Assembly (NCBI GenBank): GCA_029379385.1
Contig: CM055617.1
Location: 1,550,001 to 1,614,000 of the forward strand
Direction of reading: 5' to 3'
Length of the DNA: 64,000 nucleotides
Origin: Quillaja saponaria
Lineage: Eukaryota > Streptophyta > Magnoliopsida > Fabales > Quillajaceae
The notes below the pieces were generated by a model. The model ran no database searches. It had not been told where the DNA came from and worked only from the letters and a program-made list of their open reading frames with translations. This document shows positions 25,679-38,196 of this stretch, piece by piece. Each line of letters opens with the position of its first letter. Within the stretch, counting starts at the first letter, position 1. The translations under genes were made by a program, and so were the position numbers.

Positions 25679-28600
25679 ATGAAGCAATCCTACCAACAAA
25701 CCAACTACCGGCGATTTCCCCCGGAAGAATTTACCCGTAAACCCAACGGTCCCTCTAATTTCCGTCCCATGCAGAATCCTTACACTCACCGGAAACCCGA
25801 TTTTCAAGCCAATTACCGCCTCGACCGCCCTCCTGGACGTATCCTTCCTACCCACAAACCCAACTTTGTAGTCGAGCTCCGTTTCGGTTGTCGTGGGTGC
25901 CGTAAGGCAGATGTTGAGTCCTTAATGGCCAAATGTAAGTCAAAGGCAGAGTCTTTCACTGTTTTCCCGAAGGATCAAGTTGCAGCTTCCCTGTTTTTCC
26001 GGCAGTGGGCTGAGGCTCTTGAAGCTATTGTATGCTTGTGGGAATTTCGTCTCAATGGCGTTCACGATTTTACTCCGGAGCTAACTTCAAACATTCTTGT
26101 ACCTTCTGACGTGGACGAGCTGCGTGATCGTCTTCGGACTGTATTTATGGACCATGTTAAGGGCTTAATTGAAGGAGAAGAAGTGAAGAAGTGGCTCGAG
26201 AAAAGTGACCGTGTCTCACAGGAAATCACTAATGTTTCCAAGTTGTTGGGGACGCATAACAAACCTGGTGCTTTCAACGAGCTCCTTGAAAATAAGGAAG
26301 GGCTTAATGCTGAGAAGAAGTTGATTGAAAAGAGAGTAAAGGAGTTTCGGTCTGCAATGAATTGTATTCTGAATTTTCTGGAGGAGAAGAAATTGGAGGA
26401 GTCCACTGAAGAGGTTGTTAGAGTATTTAAGTTGGATGGGGGCTTTAATTGGAAGCGCATATACAAATTGATAATGCGGGAGCGTCATCGACTTGATGAT
26501 GGGTTGCCCATGTATGCTTACCGGCAAGACATTCTTCTACAAATTCTTTTTCAACAGGTACACCCCCTTCACTTTTGGTGGTTTTTTCCTTATTCTCCTC
26601 TATTGAACCTCGTTTTTTAAGCTTCTTTGTATGTGCACTGCCCGGTAAATGATGATTTTTATATTTCTCATGGCATGCTTTCTCTAGCTGCTGACAGCTT
26701 TTGATCGGTAGTAGAAAAAGACAGTTGGTTCATGTATTTGTTAAGTTTGCGTGAATCCATTTCTATATTGTTTTATATTCCAAATTGTCATTTTATTGTG
26801 TTTGGCAAAGTAGTTAAACAAAGTTCAAGGGAAGCTGGTAAGGAAACAATGAGGCTTGAATTTTTGATGCCCTGCAAGAGACAGTAAATATTTGAGCATA
26901 GTATGACGTCACTGAACAAGGTTATTGATAGTATGCAAGAGATAGATATCTGAGCGTCATTTGAGGGCACTGAATCAACTTACAGAATTAAGTTAATTAA
27001 TTGTCATTGTTGAGAGAAAAAAAAAGGGAACAGATAATAGGAAATGGTTAGTTACTGTTGCAACCTTCTACACCTCACGATCAGGTTATTGTTGACATGC
27101 AAGAGACACTAAATCAAGTTACTAAAGAAGTTAGGGGATTTATAACCTGTCCATGCCATGTCTTTGTGGAGAGGAAAACACGGAGATTCAAGAAACCGTA
27201 CCTTAGTTACTTTTACAGTCTTCAGCAGCTCAGAATCTCAGGTGTCTGCTGTTTTCACTTTTTGGCGTTTATTTATTATCCCAAACTTGACATGATGGAA
27301 AAGCATTAGTTACTGATGCCAGCATGACGGAAAGATGTGTATGTAACTACTCCCAGTTTTGGGAGTTGAAGAGGATTAGACTCCTGTTTTGTTGCAATTT
27401 AATGTGGGAGATAATGTATATTCTTTGGTGTAACTTGGAGAGATACTTGTAGAGATATCATCATGCATATGTCCAGACACTTTGTTTTTCTCTCTTTTTT
27501 CTTCTTTGCTTAGAGTTTGTATATCTGAAGTGTGATGTTTAAATCTGAAATTGGACATTCTGTAAGAGTCGAAGAGCATTAGTTACGTCCTTCAGCCTTA
27601 GGTCCCAAATTTCAACAAAGCCATCAGTAGTGGATGTCCTTGACTTGGAGAATGCATGCTGATTAGAATATGGCTAAGGAATTTTTCTTAAATATTGCAA
27701 AACATCAATTGACACCATTCTTATATAAAATAAAGTAAGAGATAGGAAACTTTGCTAGAGAAGAAAATAACTAATTACTTTATACTGCATCAAGATTGGA
27801 TTTATGATGCAGTGTTATTGAGATAGTACAATATTGTGATATAAACTGGTACATTATATACTTTCTTTACTCGTATTAAGGAAATGAACATATACTATAT
27901 TCAATACAGCTTATGGCAGTGCTGGGGGTAAATGTAATGTATTTCTTGCTGCTAAAGACTTAATCTTGTGAAAGTTCTTTTTGTCAAAGTGGACTAAAAT
28001 GTCATTAACATTTTGGCCTTGTACACTTATAGATGATAAGGGATGCTGTTAAAAGCTAACTTTATTGACATTCATGGACTTGTTCTCTAGGAGATTATTG
28101 TTATCTATTACACATAGGTTATGATGATATTATATCAATATCTCAACTTTCGTTGTTGAATAGACTCTGCATTTAATAGATGTGCTTGTGTTCTTCTGAC
28201 TATGACTATTATATGCACAGGTAGTGGTATTGATTGGAGAGACTGGTTCGGGAAAGAGTACACAATTGGTCCAGTTTCTTGCTGATTCAGGTGTTGGTGC
28301 TAATGGATCAATTATATGCACCCAACCCCGTAAGATTGCGGCTATCTCATTGGCAGATAGGGTTGGAGACGAAAGTAGTGGTTGTTATGAAGATGGATCA
28401 ATCAAGTGTTTTTCAACATATTCATTCTCACATCAGTTTAATTCCAAAATAATATATATGACAGACCATTGTTTACTGCAGCATTTCATGAGTGACAAGA
28501 ATATGTCCTGGATCTCGTGCATCATAATTGATGAGGCTCATGAAAGGAGCTTAAATACTGATCTCCTTTTGGCATTACTCAAAAGTTTACTCTATAGGAG

Positions 28601-31600
28601 GCTTGATTTGCGGCTTATTATTATGTCTGCTACTGCTGATGCAATTCAACTCTCAGACTACTTCTTTAAGTGTGGAATTTTTCATGTGGTAGGGAGAAAC
28701 TTTCCAGTCGATGTGAGATATGTTCCTTATCTGACTGAAGGACCTTCTGACTCTGCTGTTGTTGCTTCATATGTCTCTGATGTCTTGAGAATGGCAACTG
28801 ATATTCATAAAACAGAGAAAGAAGGAACCATTCTTGCCTTTTTGACTTCTCAGGTGGAAGTAGAATGGGCTTGTGCAATGTTTAAAGCTCCCTCTGCAGT
28901 TGCATTGGCTCTACATGGAAAACTTTCTTCTGAAGAGCAATTTCGTGTTTTCCAGAACCACCCTGGAAAAAGAAAAGTTATATTTGCAACAAATCTTGCG
29001 GAGACATCACTTACAATTCCCGGGGTCAAGTATGTGATAGATTCTGGGATGGTTAAAGAAAGTAAATTTGATTCCAGCAGTGGCATGAATGTCCTGAAAG
29101 TTTGCTGGGTGAGCCAGAGTTCTGCTCATCAACGAGCTGGTCGTGCTGGGAGAACGGAGCCTGGAAGGTGCTACAGACTCTATACAGAATCTGACTATGA
29201 GTCTATGGTTCCCAATCAAGAGCCTGAGATTCGCCGTGTTCATCTTGGTGTAGCTGTTTTGAAAATCCTTGCTTTGGGAATCAAGAATGTCCAGGATTTT
29301 GATTTTGTTGATGCCCCAAGTCCCAGATCTATTGAAATGGCAATTAGGAATCTGATTCAATTAGGGGCTGTTAAGCTGCACAATAATGTTTATGAATTAA
29401 CTGATGAAGGTCGATATTTGGTAAAATTGGGTATTGAGCCCAGACTTGGTAAACTTGTCATTAGTTGTTATTATCATTGTTTGGGTAAAGAGGGTGTTGT
29501 TCTTGCTGCTGTAATGGCCAATGCAAGTAACATATTCTGCAGGGTCGGTAGTGATGGTGACAAAGTAAAATCTGATTGCCTTAAAGTGCAATTTTGTCAT
29601 TGCAATGGTGATCTCTTCACTCTTCTTTCTGTGTACAAGGAATGGGAAGCTTTGCCTCGAGAGAGAAAAAACAAGTGGTGTTGGGAAAACAGCATCAACG
29701 CGAAATCCATGAGAAGATGCCAAGACACAATCTTGGAATTGGAAAAATGCCTGAAGTATGAACTTAATTTTATTATTCCAAGTTACTGGAAATGGAACCC
29801 TCATAAGTATACAGAGCATGACAAGTCTTTGAAAAAGGTTATACTTTCTTCACTTGCAGAAAATGTAGCCATGTACTCTGGATATGATCGACTTGGTTAT
29901 GAAGTGGCTTTAACTGGCCAACATGTTCAACTACATCCATCTAGTTCACTGTTAATATTTGGTAAGAAGCCTACCTGGGTTGTTTTTGGTGAGCTTCTTT
30001 CAATTTCTAACCAATATTTGGTCTGCGTAACTGCCTTTGACATTGAATCATTGTTTACCCTTAGCCCTCCTCCTCTGTTTGATGTGTCTAAGTTGGAAAG
30101 CAATAAGTTGCAAAGGAGAGTGTTGAGTGGATTTGGCTGTACTCTCCTCAAAAGATTTTGTGGAAAGTCCAACAATAATTTGCTTGGTCTTATATCACGC
30201 ATTCGGGCAGCTTGTAATGATGATCGTATTGGAATAGAAGTCATTGTTGATCAGAACGAAATTCGGTTATATGCCACGTCAGCGGACATGGAGAAGGTTT
30301 TTACATTTGTCAATGATATTTTGGATTATGAAAGAAAATGGTTGCGTAACGAATGCATGGAAAAATGCTTGTATCTTGGAAGTGGCTCACCTACTGTGGC
30401 ACTCTTTGGAGCTGGGGGCGAGATAAAGCATTTGGAACTTGAAAAACGCTACTTGACTGTTGATGTGTATCATTCAAATATAAATACTGTTGATGATAAG
30501 GATCTGTTGGTATTTATTGAGAAGCATGCACCAGGCAGTATCTGTGCTATCCACAAGTTCACTGGCATCGGGCTGGATGCTGAAGAAAAAGAAAAGTGGG
30601 GCAGGATTACATTTATCTCCCCTGATGCTGCTAAAAAGGTTGCTGAGCTAAGTGGAGTGGAGTTCTCTGGCTCTTTATTGAAGATAATTCCTTCACAGAC
30701 AATTAAAGGTGGAGATAAAATGTTGTCATTCCCTGCTGTTAAAGCAAAGATTTATTGGCCTCGTCGGCCCAGCAAAGGGTGTGGAATTGTTAAATGCGAC
30801 ATAAATGATGTCAGTTTCATGGTAAATGATTTCTTTAACCTTTCAATAGGTGGAAGGTATGTCCATTGTGAAGCTAGCCAAAGGCAAAATGATGGTCTTG
30901 TGATAGGTGGGCTTGATAAACAACTCTCTGAAGCTAAGATTCTAGATGTACTAAGAACTGCTACAAATAGGAGAATCCTGGATTTCTTCTTGCTCCGAGG
31001 AAATGCTGTCGAAAATCCCCCATGCAGTGCTTGTGAGGAGGCACTCCTAAAAGAAATCACTCCCTTTATGCCCAAAAGGAACCCCCACACAAGTTCTTGC
31101 CAAGTTCAGGTCTTCCCACCTGAGCCAAAGGATGTTTTCATGAGAGCTTTGATCACTTTTGATGGAAGATTACATTTGGAAGCTGCAAAAGCTTTGGAGC
31201 AAATGGAAGGAAAAGTGTTACCTGGATGTCAGTCATGGCAGAAGATAAAGTGCCAGCAGTTGTTCCATAGCTCCTTGATATGCCCAGCTCCTGTCTATTA
31301 CGTGATCAGGAACCAGCTGGATACTTTACTTGCAAGATTCAGGCTTCGAAAGGGTACTTCTGTTGTAACTGACTCTTTTCATTTTCTTTTCCAGATGTTT
31401 CAGCGTATGATTTATCTTATATCTTCGATTCTTTTTTATGATTGTTTTTTCTTTTTGCTCCTATTTGTTTCTGTGGATCCAGTTCTACTGTCGCCCATTT
31501 TAGTTTTTCTTCTTTTACACTTATCATGGTCCAATGGTTCCTAATGTTATTTACATTCCACTATTTAGGACCCAGCATTGGTTAGATTGTTTGTTTTCTC

Positions 31601-32925
31601 TGTTTTTGTTTGCATAATTGCATCCCATTGTTGAGGACCTAGCATGGTTAGATCGTTTGCTTTCTTATTTTGTTCTATCGTTTAGTGCTGACAAATGAGT
31701 TCTTGTTTAAGGTACCGAGTGCACCCTGGATAGGACTGCTAATGGTTCCTATCGGGTGAAGATATCAGCCAATGCCACAAAAACAGTGGCAGAACTCAGA
31801 AGACCGCTTGAAGAACTTACAAGAGGGCAGACTATACACCATGCCAGCCTAACACCTGCAGTTCTACAGCTCCTATTCTCAAGAGATGGCATTGGTCTTA
31901 TGAAGTCTTTGCAGCGAGAGACGGGAACATGCATTCTTTTTGACAGGCAGAGCCTTAATATACGGGTCTTTGGTTCTTTAAACAAGGTTGCTGTGGCCGA
32001 ACAGAAAATGATTCAATCCCTGCTGAATCTCTATGAAAGCAAGCAACAGCAAATTCATCTCCGTGGTGGTGATCTGCCTCCCGACCTAATGAAGCAAGTG
32101 GTTAAGAAGTTTGGGCCAGACCTGCGTGGGCTACAAGAGAAGATACCTGGAGGACAGTTTACTCTTGATGCTCACCGGCAGGTAATCTCTGTTCATGGTG
32201 ACAAGGAGTTGAAGCCAAAAGTAGAGGAGAAAATTCATGAGATCACCGAAATGAGGGATTGTTTGCCTGAAAGACTTGGCAATGAAGTGGCTTGCCCGAT
32301 TTGCTTATGTGAAGTTGAGGATGGATACAAACTTGAGGGCTGTGCTCATTTGTTCTGTCGGTTATGTCTGGTGGAGCAATGTGAATCTGCAATAAAAAAC
32401 CAAGATAGTTTCCCTATTCGATGTGCCCATAAGGGCTGCCAGGATCCTATTTTGCTTACAGATCTGAGATCTCTTTTGTTGAACGAGAAGTTGGAGGAAC
32501 TGTTCAGGGCTTCTCTTGGAGCTTTTGTTGCATCTAGTGGTGGAGCTTACCGGTTTTGCCCATCTCCTGACTGCCCTTCTATTTATCGAGTTGCAGATCG
32601 CAGGGTAGCTGGGGAATTGTTTGTCTGTGGGGCATGTTATGCAGAGACTTGTACTAGGTGCCACTTAGAGTATCACCCTTACCTTTCATGTGAAAGGTAC
32701 CGAGAATTCAAGGAAGATCCAGATTCATCACTTAAGGAGTGGTGCAAGGGAAAAGAACACGTCAAGAGTTGCCCGGCCTGTGGGTATACAATTGAGAAGA
32801 TAGACGGCTGCAACCATGTGGAGTGTAGGTGTGGGAGGCATGTGTGTTGGGTTTGCTTGGAAATGTTTGGAAGCAGCAACGATTGCTATGGTCATCTGAG
32901 ATATATACACATGGCCATCATATAG
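25679..32925 (+). CDS. DEAH11/12: DEAH-box RNA helicase fused to a RING-IBR-RING (RBR) ubiquitin ligase, DEAH11/DEAH12 type
   Basis: Three exons (25679-26557, 28221-31353, 31712-32925) join in phase to give 1741 residues, close to the roughly 1780 of Arabidopsis DEAH11/12. Residues 1-293 form a helical N-terminal region. The helicase core starts at the exon 2 boundary: motif I GETGSGKST 299-307, CTQPRK (Ia), DEAH 397-400, SAT, and QRAGRAGR (VI), followed by HA2 and OB-like regions. The C-terminus is a TRIAD: RING1 from C1532 (CPIC...CAHLFCRLC), IBR (FCPSPDCPSIY...CHLEYHPYLSC), and RING2 from C1691 with GCNH, whose Cys1704 matches the catalytic cysteine of RBR ligases. The protein should therefore both remodel RNA or RNP in an ATP-dependent way and transfer ubiquitin through a thioester. 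Substrates are unknown to me. The fusion is known in plants; every key motif is intact here. Intron 1 is 1.66 kb and contains no gene. Confidence 0.93.
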
Positions 32926-33528
32926 AATTGAACTGCATGTGTATTTATCTACTAGTATCTGCAGGCTTATAGGATCTGTGTGAGTGTGTATATACGTAGA
33001 TGTAGTGAATGTGTATAGTTTTCATACGCTCTTGTATGAAGAGTAGTAGATCTGGTTCTTATGTACAGGTGGTTTCTGCTGATAAATAGTTGCCTCTTGG
33101 GTGATCAAGGAATTCCATTTTCTTTCTCTTATTGTCATGTCTCTTTTCTGACTTTTTAGGTTTTATTTCAATGCTGCTGTTAGATATAACCTTTATGCTT
33201 GTTAAAGAGTTTTTATTCTGGAGCGGGTAAATGGAATAGTAGCATGACAATTCTAGATCAACCCTTTCCACCTTTTTCTGCATTGTCTACAGAACTGAAA
33301 GAAAACGATTATGTTTCAGTCCTAAGTATGTTTAGTTTGTTAATAAATGTATCCACAGATGATTACACAAAATTAGCATTTTTTTCGTAGTAATTTGTAC
33401 AAAAGTTTTTGCCACATATAGCCCCTATGACATAAAGTTCCTGTAACCAAAGAAAAATTCAGAACAAGTATCTGCATCTAATTGCAGTTCCCACTTCCCA
33501 GTACCCTAGCAATGTCCCAAAACAAATG
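32926..33528. other. Convergent 3' ends: DEAH gene (+) and small coiled-coil gene (-)
   Basis: About 600 bp between two stop codons facing each other. It holds the two 3' UTRs and no additional open frame with family resemblance. Confidence 0.6.
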
Positions 33529-34086
33529 TCAAATTGGCCAATCTTCATCATCATTGCCCTCCTTCAGCAATTCCTTAACCTCCTTCGGTTTGAAACACCC
33601 AGAACATGTTGGTTGCTGCTGTTGTAGCCATTGAGATTGCAACTTTGAAACTTGAAGTTCAAGCAACCTCACCTGCTGTCGATAAGCAAATGATTGCATA
33701 GCCTCCTCCAGTAAAGCATTGGAAAGATGATCCTTCTCCTTGGCCAGAATTTCAGCCTTTTTCTCAGCTTCTCTTGCCCGTGTTTGTGATGATCGTAAAG
33801 CCTTAAGAATCTCCAGTTTATCACTGTCACCACCATCTGCATATGAAGCAAATTCTTTGTTACCCTCTGCTTTACCCATCGTGCTACAAACCTTATTCAT
33901 GGACAATATCACCATCTTATCTGACCCCATAAAAACCTTTGAAGGTGGAGGAAGATCACAATTTTGCATGAGGTCAATTCCAGGCTTCTGAGAACCCATA
34001 AGACCCATCATTTCATTTCCATCAAAATCCCATCCAGCTCTGTAATCAATCTTCTTCTTTTTATGGTTCTGGCCTCCCATATCCAA
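33529..34086 (-). CDS. Small coiled-coil protein of unknown function
   Basis: A single uninterrupted frame of 185 residues. The start is the first ATG; a second lies two codons on (MDMGG). The N-terminal half is unstructured with KKKK near residues 9-12, a possible nuclear signal. Residues about 88-155 form a charged heptad-rich helix (RSSQTRAREAEKKAEILAKE, then LLEEAMQSFAYRQQVRLLEL), followed by a Gln run, a CSGC pair and an acidic tail ending DDEDWPI. No membrane segment or signal peptide. The composition, clean frame and coding-like sequence support a real gene. I do not recognise a named family; it looks like one of the plant-specific uncharacterised coiled-coil proteins. Confidence 0.75.
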   Translation of the reverse strand: MDMGGQNHKKKKIDYRAGWDFDGNEMMGLMGSQKPGIDLMQNCDLPPPSKVFMGSDKMVILSMNKVCSTMGKAEGNKEFASYADGGDSDKLEILKALRSSQTRAREAEKKAEILAKEKDHLSNALLEEAMQSFAYRQQVRLLELQVSKLQSQWLQQQQPTCSGCFKPKEVKELLKEGNDDEDWPI

Positions 34087-35650
34087 AGCTTAGCTATAGC
34101 ATAATTGTTTGGAAGGAAAATTGATCAATTGGTGTTTTGAGGGATGGAAAAAAAAGATGGCTGGTAGGAGAGAGCGTGGAGGCAAGTAATGGAGGCAGTA
34201 ATTATGTTTTAATCAATTGGGACTTAAATTCATGGCTAAGTTGCCTTTGATGGTTGGGAACTGAGAAAATGTTGTAGAAAGTGGGAATTCGTTTCTTGCG
34301 TGTTTGGGCAAACATACGTTACAACTTGCAAAGGGAGAAAGATTCCCATCTGTAGAATCAACCCTCACCACCTACTACTAGACAACGAAAATTAAATAAA
34401 TAAAAATAAACAAAACGTTTTTTAAAAATCAAATCATGTGGTAAAAAATAAAATTTATGAGTATGTAAGAGGGAGGCTCACCAAGACTACGAGGTATATT
34501 AGTTATTACAAGAGATGATTTGTTTTTAGAAAAATTTTGATAGAAATAAAATTAACTGTAAAATAAAATTGATAAATTTATTACCAAACTAGTTTTGAAA
34601 ATTTTGTTTATAGAACAAAATCTCAAACTTTTCTTTTTCATCAACAATAAAAGTATTGAAAACATATTTTTTTTTTTAAAATTCAATTTTTTTTTTATCT
34701 TTTAATAAATAAAAAATTATATTATAAAATAAAACCAAAAACATTCTCTAAGTTAGCTTTCCCTACAAGTAGCAGGGCTTGGAGGGTGTTATTTGCATTT
34801 GGACCACCACCAGTCCACCACCTATACAATTTGGCATTTACCTTTGATTTTCCCACTCTTTTAATAGTATAATAACTCATCTTGTGAGCCATGTTTAAAG
34901 TCCAATTGAAATAGTCCAATTCAAGATATTTCCTTTTTATATATATATTTTTTAGAAAATGAATATTGTTTATGTTCTTATCAAGTTGATCAGTCTCCAA
35001 TCACCTAATTGGATATTGGGCTGGATGTCATACAAATAGCCCAAAAGTTAATTTGAAGCCTTTTAAACTGATGGGCTTCAAATGGGTCTATAAGCTCCCA
35101 TGGTTAGTATAAATGAATTTTAGGATCCAAATTTAATATAAATATTCTAAAAATATTTGTAAATATATAATAAATATAATTTTTTAAATTAACATTATGA
35201 TCAACTATTATAATAAATAATTTATAATATATATGATACGAAAAAGATTATAAACATCTTATTAATAAAAGAATCTGATCTAAAACACATTTTTTTTCCA
35301 CGATGATATAGCATTAGCTGCATCCATAATAATGCAAGCTGTAAAATCCATTAGACTTTGTTTTGGCAGTTGATACATTTTTTCAACTTTTGGATGACCG
35401 ACTAATTTCGTTTGATATAACTTTTCCACGAAGTCCTCTTTTCAAAAGTCATAAATGATTCATGATCAATAAATTTAACGCTGGACATGACTAGAAATTG
35501 GCATTGACTTGTGGGAGTGAACCAAAGAACACGTAGACGAAGACGAAGCAACTCCAATCAGAATTCATACACACAACTAAGTAAATGCAAGAGTCTTCAT
35601 TGCTTGACTGGAAAATTGAATCACATTTGAGAAACATATTTCACTCTGCA
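34087..35650. other. Divergent intergenic region
   Basis: This spacer separates the coiled-coil gene (-) and the ATL gene (+) and must hold both promoters. 34390-34740 and 35100-35300 are very AT-rich. No additional gene is supported. Confidence 0.5.
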
Positions 35651-35724
35651 CATTGAATGATAAAAGAAAAGGCAGACTCTGTTGCCTCTTCTCAACATCC
35701 TCTGTTTCTTGCTCTGTTTTCACA

Positions 35725-36855
35725 ATGGGGGTTCATTCCCATCCCAATTGTGATGTCCCTTGTAACCCAAAAAAAAACACACAAGGCTCGTGTTCGGATA
35801 TTTGTTTCGATAAATGTCCTCATTTATGTAAGAGTCATAATGGTATCGAGTGGCCACCTCAGCTTCCATTCATTCCGCCTCCACCGCCACCACCACGACA
35901 ACACCCGCTGCAGCCTCCTCCTTCTCATCACGACAGTGGCATAATTAGCATTCTGTTCATTATTATTACCGCTTTAGTTCCATGCCTCGTAGTTATTGGT
36001 TGTATCTTGATCTGCTCCTATGCAAGGAGAATTTGTTTAAGAAGAAGAATATCACAGATAACGTTTGAAACCCAAGAATCTTTTCCAAATGAGAATCATG
36101 AACCAGAAATGGACCACCCCATATGGTTTACAACCGTGGGCCTTAGAGAATCTTTCATTGATTCCATCACTGTCTGTAATTACAGAAGAGGGGAGGGCTT
36201 GATAGAAGGAACAGAGTGCTCTGTTTGCCTCTCTGAATTTGAACAAGACGAAAGGCTTCGACTTTTACCCAAATGCAGTCACGCTTTCCATATCTCTTGC
36301 ATCGATACTTGGTTAAGATCACATAAAAATTGTCCCTTGTGCCGTGCTCCTATTATTGTTGATAATCTTTCATCTGCTCCGGCTGCTCAAGTGAGTGGCA
36401 CTGGTTCTGGTTTGAATAATTTTGGTTTGACCCAAGAGACCCAGATGGCGCATTTGGAATTAGATAATGGTGGTATGGAAGTTCAGCAACTGGGTGAAGT
36501 TGGGGGCAGTGGATTGAGGGTTAGAGATGATGTTTCTGATGCATTGCCAATTCAAGATGGAACTGATGCTGGAATACCAGGTGACTTGGCTGTTAATCAG
36601 TTGATGGGGAAAGAAAATTTAAAGCCAGTAAGGAGGTCTATTTCAATGGATGCGGGGGCTAATGTTAATTCTGAACACGATTCGTCAGATACCAACCTAG
36701 TGGATAAGAAGAGTATCAGAGTTGCTAAGAGGGGAAGTGGAAGTTCAAGCACAGACAATCTGGCAAAAATTGGAGGTTCACTGCAGTTGCACAAGGGGGC
36801 TATTTCAATGAAACGCTCCTTTTCATCTAGCAGAAAGTTCCTATCTTTCAAATAG
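35725..36855 (+). CDS. RING-H2 finger protein of the ATL family (ATL51-54-like)
   Basis: Intronless, 376 residues from this ATG. An in-frame ATG lies 72 bp upstream (35653), but the intervening codons look like a pyrimidine-rich leader and the later ATG has better context (ACAATGG). N-terminal Cys-rich segment (residues 9-35), proline run PPPPPPP, a transmembrane helix at about 72-97, then a basic stretch. The RING-H2 domain has ligands C165, C168, C184, H186, H189, C192, C203 and C206 with exact ATL spacing and the [15 protein letters not shown] signature. The long tail is Ser/Gly-rich and ends with a basic-serine motif ([13 protein letters not shown]). Predicted membrane-anchored E3 ubiquitin ligase with the RING in the cytosol. 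Like most ATLs it has no introns. Substrate unknown. Confidence 0.9.
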   Translation: MGVHSHPNCDVPCNPKKNTQGSCSDICFDKCPHLCKSHNGIEWPPQLPFIPPPPPPPRQHPLQPPPSHHDSGIISILFIIITALVPCLVVIGCILICSYARRICLRRRISQITFETQESFPNENHEPEMDHPIWFTTVGLRESFIDSITVCNYRRGEGLIEGTECSVCLSEFEQDERLRLLPKCSHAFHISCIDTWLRSHKNCPLCRAPIIVDNLSSAPAAQVSGTGSGLNNFGLTQETQMAHLELDNGGMEVQQLGEVGGSGLRVRDDVSDALPIQDGTDAGIPGDLAVNQLMGKENLKPVRRSISMDAGANVNSEHDSSDTNLVDKKSIRVAKRGSGSSSTDNLAKIGGSLQLHKGAISMKRSFSSSRKFLSFK

Positions 36856-37189
36856 TGCATAATTCTTTCCATATGAATTTGAAGTTACTATATTATAGCT
36901 GAACTATATGAATGTGTTTTGGTCCTTTTGGAATATGTTACTTTTTTGTTTGTTCATATAGGGTCAAGTGTACTCATAATTGATACAGGAGTATTTGATA
37001 ATCTTATTGGCTAAAAATAAAAGAACTATGTTAATAAGTTATGATTTAGAATAAAGTTCTATGTTGAAATTCAAGAGCTTCATAAGTGGGATTTTGTATA
37101 AAATTGCATTTCACTATGTCACCCACATAGTTTGCTTTTCTAGCTTTTACAAATTTGACTTCAATTTTCAGTTTCATACAAATTTACAC

Positions 37190-38196
37190 AGGCTCTTTGA
37201 AGCTTCAGATATACTATTACTTGACACTGAAAGATTAGAGGGCCATGTGTTCAATGGTTGTGATGTTAATGTGAAGAATTGGTAGATGAATTGAGTGTAA
37301 TTCATTCACAATTTTCATAAGCTGTCTTGGATGCTTTCTGGATAGTGTTCTGATGCTGGTATGGCCTAAGCCATCCCCCGTTGTAACTATAAACATCAGC
37401 AGCAGCTGCATTGGCTGTCGTCATGTTAGCTAATTCAGCCATACAGGATGAGTTTTGAGGGAAGTTGATAAAGTCTGAGAACAGAGAGGAGAAATCTGTA
37501 TTAGATAATGGTTGCTTAATACTAATTCGTTTATGGGCTTCAAGGGATTGAAGCAGTTGCTCAAGCTCCTTCAAGAAATTAATGTTTCCCTCTCAAATTG
37601 ATGCTTGGTCCCCCTGCTTAATTATTTACATGGACAAAGCAAATCAATGTGACACTTAAGTGATGGAACTTGAGACTTTCCAGTTGAAAATTTTAAGTTC
37701 GAACTCTCTAGGGCTGTCTTGGTGTTACATAGCAGTAACTAGTAAATACCCTTTGGACATAACAAGCAGGCAGCATAGACCTCACTGCAGCCAAATAATT
37801 GTTCATTTGCTTCCTACAGTTGCCTTCAACATCAGTATGGGTCATCCTTTGATTCTCAACAGCCTATTTGTTCTTAATGCTTTCGGTTTGCTGTCTCTTT
37901 CCCCGAGTTGAACAAGTGGTTGAGTTGATGCTTTAGCTTCAATTAGGGGATGACTATTTTCAATGAAGCTGCCACCACTGGTAGTGCCATTAATGTATGA
38001 GGAGGAAGTTATGTATCATATTCCTTCTGGTTTTCCCAATTTGAGAAACCATTTTGTTTTCCTCAAATTTGGATTCTTCATACAAAAACCTTAGCTCCAA
38101 GGTTCAGCTTCTCCTATGGCATAAAATCCTTGCTGCTGCTATAACTAACTACATGGGTTTTGTTGGAACACCAATTAACTGAGCTTCTAATGCAAT
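37190..38196 (-). pseudogene. Unprocessed bHLH transcription-factor pseudogene (bHLH94/96/71 group)
   Basis: Read on the minus strand, fragments of one bHLH gene lie in order. At 38196 the family start MALEA appears as ATT GCA TTA GAA GCT, so the ATG is lost. Further on, ENQRMTH follows an in-frame TAG (KNK stop AVENQRM). The basic region reads THTDVEGNCRKQMN, where functional relatives have an ERNRR core, so two DNA-contact arginines are gone. NYLAAVRSMLPACYVQR ends at a GT donor, an intron-like gap follows, then GDQASI with a frameshift and INFLKELEQLLQSLE. After another frameshift come LSRKHPRQLMKIV and ILHINITTIEHMAL, then stops. The retained intron shows it arose by DNA duplication or decay in place, not retrotransposition. 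No functional protein is possible. Confidence 0.85.

Noticed and set aside
27058..27309. 83-residue open frame between DEAH exons 1 and 2
   Set aside because: It lies inside the intron. Exons 1 and 2 join in phase exactly at LFQQ-VVVLIGETG, and nothing in the frame resembles the family.
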